NCBI GenBank assembly: GCA_018287875.1
Contig: JAGVVL010000017.1
Coordinates: 2,852,001-2,916,000 of the forward strand
Direction of reading: 5' to 3'
From: Nigrospora sphaerica
Lineage: Eukaryota; Ascomycota; Sordariomycetes; Amphisphaeriales; Apiosporaceae
Length of the DNA: 64,000 bases
The position numbers and the translations under genes were made by a program. Below the pieces are notes generated by a model. It made no database searches, had not been told where the DNA came from, and saw only the letters and a program-made list of their open reading frames with translations. Of this stretch, positions 56,877-64,000 are shown in pieces (position 1 is the stretch's first letter; each line of letters begins with the position of its first letter).

Positions 56877-59025
56877 TCAACCGATAATGACCCGCGCTCC
56901 CTCTTTGCCCAAGACTCCCCTCTCTTTGGGCTTCGGACTGTGTCCCCGTCCCTTCTTGCGCCCAAACAAGCCAAAGACACCACCGCTGGAGCTGCTGGAC
57001 TTGTCCTCGTTCACGTTGTTGGCGTCCGCCGGCAGTGTGGCGTCCTGCCGAGCCAGTTGGGACCAGCTGCCCGCAGCGTCTATCGTCATTTGAATGCCGC
57101 CCGTGGGCGACTGGACACGCATGCCGGCCTGTTGTGGTGGGGCGTGTGCGCCGCCACCGCTGCCGTACGCGTTATAGGCGGAGCCTGGTAACGGCGCTGG
57201 CCGTCCGGGGGGTCCAGAACGACGCCCGTCGTACGCGCGACCGTCGCTCATATGCGACGGCGGTTGTTGCATATGCTCGGGCTGGTACTGCGCGTGGTTG
57301 CCGTTGTTCGGTGGCGCATGCACGGCACCGTTGACGCTGATGGCCTGGCCTTGCCCCCCCTGGCCGCCTTCCTCCATCTGTCCGTGGCCGTTCATCGCTA
57401 GAGAGCCGTCTTCGTTCTGCATCGCCGCCATTCTGCAGTCTGTCAGCTCCTAACCAAAAGAAGAAAAAAAAGCATGTAGGGAGCGAAAAGGGAAACCTAC
57501 TTTGAGTATGCAGCCACTGTGTAATCGAAGGGGTTGAAATCGCGTTCGATCGTCCGGTAGAGCTCCTCCTCGCGAATCTCCTTCTCTGTGGCGTCGTCCT
57601 TCAACTTCTCACGCGGCTTCTGTCTCCGAGCTCTTGCTTCGAGCGGGGCCTCTTCGAGCAACAGTTCCTCCAGATCGTAGGTGGCGTCGAAATTGGTCTT
57701 GTCGGCTGATGGGACGAAGACGGGTTCCAACTCTTTTCTCTCCAAAGCCTCGAAGTCGATCATTTGGAAGAAGCGGTTGTTGATAAAGCTGTCCCATGTG
57801 TTTCCCATCCTCTTGTCCGGATCGGCCGTCAGGGCCGCTTGTATGGCGTAGAGGCATGGTAAGGAGACGGGCGGTGACGTGATGGGCCACTTGGGGTTGG
57901 CAGCTTGGATAACGGTGGACAGACTGGATTCCGAATTGCCCTCGAACGGCCGCTGTGGCGGGGTTAGAAGAAGACGATATCAGCACCGCCTCTGTCAACC
58001 CGTGACCGCGTGATAGCTGCTTACCTTGTTGTAGATGCATTCGTAAAACAAGACGCCCAAAGACCACCAATCGGCCGTCACTGTGTAGCCCTTGCCGCCG
58101 TACACTTCGGGCGCCAGGTACGCCAGCGTGCCGGATTTACTGGTCAGGACCTTGCCGGGAATCACGTCCGAGGCCACGTTCTAACCGGCGGCATTAGCAG
58201 GGAGGGACAACGGTAGCTCAAGCAAGCGACTCACAAAGTCTGTCAAGTGCACATGTCCATCGGCGTCGAGCAGCACGTTGTCGGGTTTGACGTCGCGATG
58301 TATAATGCCCTGCGAGTGTACATATTTGAGGGCGCAGCCGAGCTCGGCGATCCAGAACCGTACTGCCTCCTCGGTAAAGGTCTTCCTCGATATGTGAAAT
58401 CGCAGGTCGCCACCGCTCATCAGGTCGACCACGAGGTACCTGTCGCGATTGCACGTTAGCCGGTGAACGTTGATTGGCGCGCGGGGGGGGACCCGAGACG
58501 GGCCAGGGCGACGGGATGGGGGCCGGGGAGATTTGCGACGGCGTACATGTACTCGATGTCCTGGAAGCTGTAGCGCAAGTTACAGATAAATGGGTGGTTC
58601 ACATGCTCGAGCATGCGCCGCTCTCGTATGATGTTCCGGACGCTTTCCGAACGGACGACTGAGGCGGGTATTAGTAACGCTGCAGCGGCCAAGAAGGCAA
58701 AGGGAGCCGGGGAGGGGGGAGGGGAGCATGTATGGATGGCCACGCACCTTCATCCTTCCGAATGTACTTGAGGGCGAACGAGAGGCCCGTGTCCTTCCTC
58801 TCTACTATGCGGACCTTGCCAAAGGCACCGCGGCCGACGACTCGAAGCAGGCGGAAGTGGTTGAGGTTCACTGTCGGCAGACCGTCGTTAGCCGGGGCGC
58901 ACGCAGCACAAGCACGGTATGACGCGGTCGAGGACGGGGGCGAGGAGCAGGAGGAGGAGGAGGAGGGGAGGGGCGGACGTACCCTCGCCGTTGAGATCAA
59001 CGGGCTTGCCCTGGCTGTTGCCCAT
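56877..59025 (-). CDS. YANK/STK32-type AGC serine/threonine kinase
   Basis: Seven exons on the minus strand (59025-58983, 58870-58748, 58658-58547, 58439-58235, 58180-58025, 57952-57501, 57432-56877) encode 548 residues, and every junction keeps phase. [20 protein letters not shown] opens the protein, and MGxx is a possible myristoylation site. The kinase domain has GRGAFG (27-32), Lys49 in [13 protein letters not shown] with catalytic Asp142, and DFN instead of DFG (160-162). DFN is characteristic of the YANK family (STK32). [26 protein letters not shown] and the AGC-type tail [13 protein letters not shown] follow. The last exon adds a 184-residue Gln/Gly/Pro-rich tail ending in [20 protein letters not shown], then [12 protein letters not shown]. 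The last intron begins inside AAG|TAG, so retaining it stops the protein at residue 364, just after the kinase core. The substrate and pathway of fungal YANK kinases are not established. Confidence 0.93.
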
Positions 59026-62000
59026 TGCTCACAAAGGGACTTAGGACTCGCGGTTCGTCTTCAGGGCGCGAGAGGGAGGATTCGGTTCAGGCGGACAGGG
59101 CGGATGGTTTAATTGAAAGGGATGGAAAAGAGACCCGGGGAGGGGCAGGCTTTGGAAGCAGCCAGGACTCGAGGAAGAAGCGGCGGCGTGGGCTCGAGTC
59201 GTTTGTTTCGTCGGTTCACCTCAGGTGGTAAAGTACGAAAGGAGCAGCGCAAACGATGCCCATTCGACGTTCCGCCCCCCTTCGCCTTATTACACTCTCG
59301 TTAGGCCTTGCACAATTCTGGAACAAGACTGGGGCCGTTTGGGGGCGTGATAAAGGATCGACGGCAGATGGCCAGCGGAGGTATTGCGCTTTTGCACTAT
59401 AGCGGCTTTTCGAGGGACGGCGGGTGGAGTTACGCGCTTGCGCCTGAGTGGGCGAGCAGCAGCAGTGGGCACCAGGGCGCCTGTGCAGGGAAGGCGGGCG
59501 GACAGGCCTGTCTTGTCTCCGTTTACAGCTGGACCTGGAACCGGGACCTGGGACGGGGACTCTGGGAGCCGGGGAGCTGGCGTACGGCGGCTGAAAGGAC
59601 ACAGATAGAGATGTATCTATCACGCCCAGGATGGAGAACCACTTGGGTCATCGGGCCTGCACGGCTTCCTGGTCGGTGCAGCGGCCAAACGACGTTGCAT
59701 CAACCTCCCCGAGTATATGCCCAATGCTAAGATCGGCTGGGCGGGTTGGTCTGCTGCTACAGCGGCTGCGGGGGGGGGGACGGCAGAGGAAAGACAGAGA
59801 CCCGGAAGGAACGTGGTCGATGTACGGAAAGAGAAGTTTTTGCGATGGAGAGGCGGCGGTGGTGATGGTTGTCAGTCAGAGGTAAGAGACAAGTACTAAG
59901 TTGCTGATAGTAGTAATTGTTCTGGCAGCAGCAATAATAGTGGTAACAGTAGCGGTAATGGTAGTAAGTAGTGGTAGCAGTAGTAGTGGCAGTGGTAGTA
60001 GCAGTAGTAGCAGTCGTAGTGGTAGTAGTAGTAGTGGTAGTAGTAGTAGCGGTAGTAGTAGTAGTGGTAGTAGTAGTAGTGGTAGTAGTAGTGGTAGTAG
60101 TAGTACGTCGTGGTAGCAAACAACCATCCAGTCGGCAGGCCCCAACAGACAAGACACACGCATAAACCAGAGGCAACCTTTGCAGGCCGGCAAGTTAAAT
60201 TGAAGTCAACGGTCGTTGGAGCTGGAGAGAGCTGCGCAACGTAGTGCAGCGTGCCTCTGTCCCCCCTCTCCTCCCCGGTGAACGAGGTTTTCCTTTTTTT
60301 TCCCTCCTCCTGCTCGCACCTACCTTTGCGTTGCCTGGCAGGAGAAATCGGCCGATCATGAGTTGCAGAACCTAAATTAATAGGGGCCGCCTGGGAACCC
60401 TGAATTAGATGCATGCTGATGATGTACGTTGACTGGACAAGAGGTAACCAAATATGTCCGTCTCGATGTCCGTCAGTACTTTAACAGTGCCATTGCAGGT
60501 ACAGCCGCCGCCTGCGCTACCGAGACCAACGAAGTCGAGGCCCATGTACTCTTCCTCCCTCGCGCGTTTCCTCTCGCCCTCCCTCCCCCTTGCATGCAGA
60601 AGGAAGACAAACGGTAGAGCAAGGGACGGGCAGGGCGAGCGTGTGCGCGTGCGTGTTGCTTGTGTGCGCACGCGCGGGAAGGGAAACGGAGAGCCGCCTT
60701 CATCTGTCTCTCTCACCCTCTCTTTTTCCCATTCCCCGCCCCCCTTCTCTCTCTATTCATGCATGCTCTCTCAGTAATCCGTAGGCAGGTAGGTGTGGGA
60801 TCCGTTGCCACTCTGTATGTAGGTACAACAGCAGACGAGGGGGGGCCCAGGCCCTGCCGTGACTGGTACTAACGTACGTATTGCATCTCCATACATGGCG
60901 CGCATGCGGCACCCCGTACATAATGACTGATAAGAGGCGCAGAAAAGCAGATGTGCACCAAGATAGGTAACTGACATACAAGCCGTGCCTGGGCCCATTA
61001 CACGTGCCATGTGACAGGCAGCCCCGGACGACGATGCTGGAGGTTGCATGGCCCCCCCGTGCAGAAAAGCAAACGCCGAGCCGTGTAAGGCATGCTCCAG
61101 GCACGGTACATGCAAAAGGACAACGGGCAAGGGGGAAGGAAGACGTGACAGGGGTAGGCTACGCAGCTCTCTCCCTCTGTGTGTATGTGTGTGTCTTCTC
61201 TCTCCGCCTCTGTTTCTCCGTCTCTCGCTCGCTCGCTCGCTCATTCAAAGCGCCCAGACTCGACGGCCAGGGAAAAACAAGGTCCGATAGCTAGTGGGAG
61301 CTAGTGAGTAGTGCTAATAGAAGCAGTAGGGAACATACTACGTGGAAGGGAGAAAGCAACGCGCGGATGGGAAAAAACGACGCGTTTCATCGAGGCAACG
61401 CACATGCCAAATGGCCTGGGCGGCCAGGAACGGGTCTGGCATCCATGCTGTCCTATCCATGTCAAAAATGGGCCGGAGACACCCACGTGCAGAGGAGGAA
61501 GCATGCGAGTTTGAGACCTCTGAGGAGGCCATATTGGTACCGACCGCCTGTCTGCCCTGGGACGTCCTGGACGCGCCCTGCTGCTTTTTTTGGGGGGGGG
61601 GGGTAGCGAGACAGTCCTATCCCGTCCTTCCATCTCCTGCGCAGCATTGCAGCTATTGTAGAGCGAGCCGCTATGGGTTGTAGGTGAGCATCCGAACCCC
61701 CCAGGGCCCTTGTGCTGTCTTCGGAGCATTGCTACCCATTTGGGCCTAAGGCCACCACCCCTTCCACTAGCAACCCTGACAAGCCTGATAGCCTGGGTAG
61801 TAAGGCCCTGGGAGGGGGGAGGGAGGCCGGCTGATGTCAATCTACTAGTTGTACGTACCTAGGACGTAGTTAGACGCATCTAGTCCGGTCATTCGGAGCC
61901 GTGTGGCCACCCTCCCCCCCCCCGCCCCAAGCTCACGGACGGGCAGGGTCTCGACTTTGGTACGGCCATGACTTCCGGCGCACCTCTTCGAACGGCTCGG

Positions 62001-64000
62001 CAGGGCCAGCCGTTGTGTCGTGGGTTTCGGGGGGGCCCTTCCTATGTGCGCGCGTGCGTGCGTATGCATGTGTGGCCCTGCTTTGCTGAAAGGGCGGAAA
62101 GGGGGAGAGAGAAAAACGAATGGGTTAGCCGATGACGCCTGATGCTGCTAATTGACTCGAGGTTGCAGGTGGTTCGCTCCCTCGGGGGAGTACAAGACAC
62201 GCAACCGTCGGGGTACCGGTGCCCGCGTTAATCGGCGGAACGACCCCTATTCGCCAGGTACAGACTACCCGCCCAGCACCGCCCGCGCGCCGGATTTGAG
62301 GGACCACGCCGCTTGGCCACGAGCTGCTGTTTGCGCTGGCCCGGGTGGGACGAGAGATTGAGGATGAGACACATCGTAAAGAAGCAATAACATGGACGGG
62401 CGTCCCGGCAGCGCCGTGTGCTGCGTGTGCCGATCGCCCAATATATGTACGGGTCGGGTATGCATGGCCCAGAGGCGCTCGAACCGGGAGGCTGGGTGAG
62501 CCTTGATACCAACAAGCACCCGCCATCCACACCGTACTCACCGGCCTTTTCCTTGTCTTGCCTCCTCACGCGGCCGTTCGTCTCTCTTGCGCGTCCCCGC
62601 CAGGCAAACCCTCGCTCCCTGGCCTGCCAGCGAGCGGACCGACCGGGGTCAGAACGCCTGTTTCCTAGAGGCTCCCTGCTGGCCGGCCAGCCTTGCCCCC
62701 GGAGGGGAGGGGGGCTTCCTGCTACGAAACCGGGTTTGGCCACGGTGGAAACTGTAGGCGCGCATTAAGCTTGGTGGGCGGATACAGGTAGCCCAGGAAA
62801 GAGTTCAGCGCACGTCAGCCAGGCAGGTTGCTTTTGGCCGGCTCTTGGGCAGCATCGGTTGCGGGCGTGCGGGAAAAGAATCGGATGCCAATGCTGGGGA
62901 AGCGGGCAGCAGCAGCAAAGACCGGCGCTAGCCATGACCTAATGGGTAGCGAGGCCGTCCGCTTGATGCCGTGATGACCTCGCACAGCGTTCGGGTGTCA
63001 GCTGTATGCGAACGAGACATTTCAACCCCTACTTGCGGGAAGAGCGCGTTACACACCGCCCCCCGGCCCCCCGGGGAGAGCGCGTTTGCAGGCGCCGTGA
63101 CGCCACGCGTCTGGTGGGCGACCGACCGTGGAGAAACAAGCACGCTGCACCGCCCGCTGCGCTGCATTGTGCGGTTGAAGATGTCTCGTCTGGCTTTGGG
63201 TTTGATTAGTGAAAAGCATGGATGAGTGATAAGGAGATCGTGGTACTCGGCCTCGAACTGGCCTGGGATCCATAGAGCTCTTCCCCATGGGTCTACCAGA
63301 TCCTCGTACAGAATTGGAATGCACCACCGTACAAGCGCTCCAGGAACTACGCAGGTACTTGAGTAGGTACAGGCCCGTGAGGGAAAAAGAGGTACTTAAC
63401 CTACGGGGCATCTCTGGGCCTCCCTGTGATGGGTGTCCACACGATATGTACAGGTAAACCCGTTCCTATAATTCCAGGTACGATATTTTCTCCACGGCCC
63501 GGTGTGCTGGGAACAGCTTTTCTTATCATAAGAAGTGAGCATTTACTTTTCATCCCAGGCGCACGAACAGGCCGACGGCTCGTCCATCACCATCCGTTGT
63601 GAACTGCAGAACCCTTCCCACGGGAGGCGGCTCAGGGCCGGGTTGGAGCTGACACGAATCACGGGCCGCCTTGCGCGCACATCACGAAGGGGCTGATGAC
63701 TGATGGGCTAGCTCGGGTTGGTCGCGCTGCAAAGATACCAACATCGCGTGCACACGGTCCGGTGGTTGGACGGCGCGTCGGACGGCGACTTCCGCGGGCC
63801 GTCCTGGCATGCGGATTGGCCATGGACGACGGCGCGGATGCTTGACCAAACGGGACGGTCGACCCAAGCGCTTTTTTCCCCCAGCCCTAGAACCGCAGTA
63901 GCTCACAACGACCAGCAAAGTTGTAAGAGCAGTAGGGATGGGCAACGCCCGGCCGGCAGTGCCGGTTTGAATCATGCCCCAGCTCGGCGCCCTGGCCACG
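59026..64000. other. 5-kb gene-poor region to the window end
   Basis: No supported gene. The stretch next to 59,026 is the promoter side of the kinase gene. A large trinucleotide repeat block (listed separately), short TC and GT runs (about 61,170-61,250) and many small frames on all strands follow. A frame of 105 codons at the end (63999-63682, minus) may be open beyond the window edge but shows nothing recognisable. Confidence 0.5.
59906..60117. repeat. GTA/GTG trinucleotide repeat block
   Basis: About 210 bp composed almost wholly of GTA, GTG, GCA and AGT trinucleotides, mainly units of GTAGTAGTG. Read in different frames it gives runs of Ser/Gly, Val or (other strand) Thr, Leu and Tyr, which explains several artefactual frames here. 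It is the largest simple-repeat block in the window. Confidence 0.92.

Noticed and set aside
59757..60176. Frames of Thr, Leu or Ser/Gly runs on both strands
   Set aside because: They are translations of the GTA/GTG trinucleotide block.
62440..62520. Possible tRNA B-box (GGTTCGAGCGC on the minus strand)
   Set aside because: No matching A-box, acceptor stem or cloverleaf could be drawn around it.

Overview
The window looks like nuclear DNA of a filamentous ascomycete (Pezizomycotina, most likely Sordariomycetes). The genes carry short GT-AG introns with CTGAC, GCTAAC or TACTAAT branch sites close to the acceptor. Third codon positions are strongly GC-rich, leader regions are pyrimidine-rich, and the protein set is fungal (Erg27, Hom6, Qcr6, GDP-mannose pyrophosphorylase, BCS1-like AAA, a Vpr-type subtilase, a YANK kinase). 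There are no operons, Shine-Dalgarno sites, CRISPR arrays or phage-like genes. Coding density is low: about 13 genes in 64 kb, separated by gene-poor stretches of 1 to 8 kb that are rich in microsatellites. I could not name a genus from the sequence alone.

Layout, left to right. A probable 3' end of a gene (1-125) is followed by GDP-mannose pyrophosphorylase (4932-6306, +). Next come a formin-like GBD/FH3 protein without an FH2 domain (9928-12704, +), a long gene-poor stretch, a WBP2-like GRAM protein (20513-21756, +) and Qcr6 (22627-23438, +). An FLVCR-like MFS transporter (26622-28717, +) is convergent with 3-keto sterol reductase Erg27 (29366-30908, -). A small membrane protein (32355-32751, +) is convergent with homoserine dehydrogenase (32844-33997, -), which shares a 508-bp divergent promoter with a CCDC174-like protein (34506-35603, +). 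After another gene-poor stretch come a single-pass membrane protein (41315-43809, +), a BCS1-like AAA ATPase (45307-47430, -), a secreted subtilase (48910-51687, -), a His-run and Gly/Pro-repeat protein (54206-54952, -) and a YANK-type kinase (56877-59025, -). The last 5 kb hold no supported gene.

The genes are a mixture of housekeeping functions (cell-wall precursor, sterol, amino-acid and respiratory metabolism, signalling), not a biosynthetic cluster or a defence island, and I found no convincing new multi-gene system. The most useful results are splice models that single-frame ORFs miss: first coding exons of 7, 11 and 37 nt, a PPxY motif built across a splice junction, and a kinase whose last intron starts at an in-frame stop. 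The poorly described genes most worth follow-up are the GBD/FH3 protein, the small membrane protein and the His-run/GPGPF protein. All exon limits are my reading of splice signals and reading frame; none was checked with RNA data or a database search.
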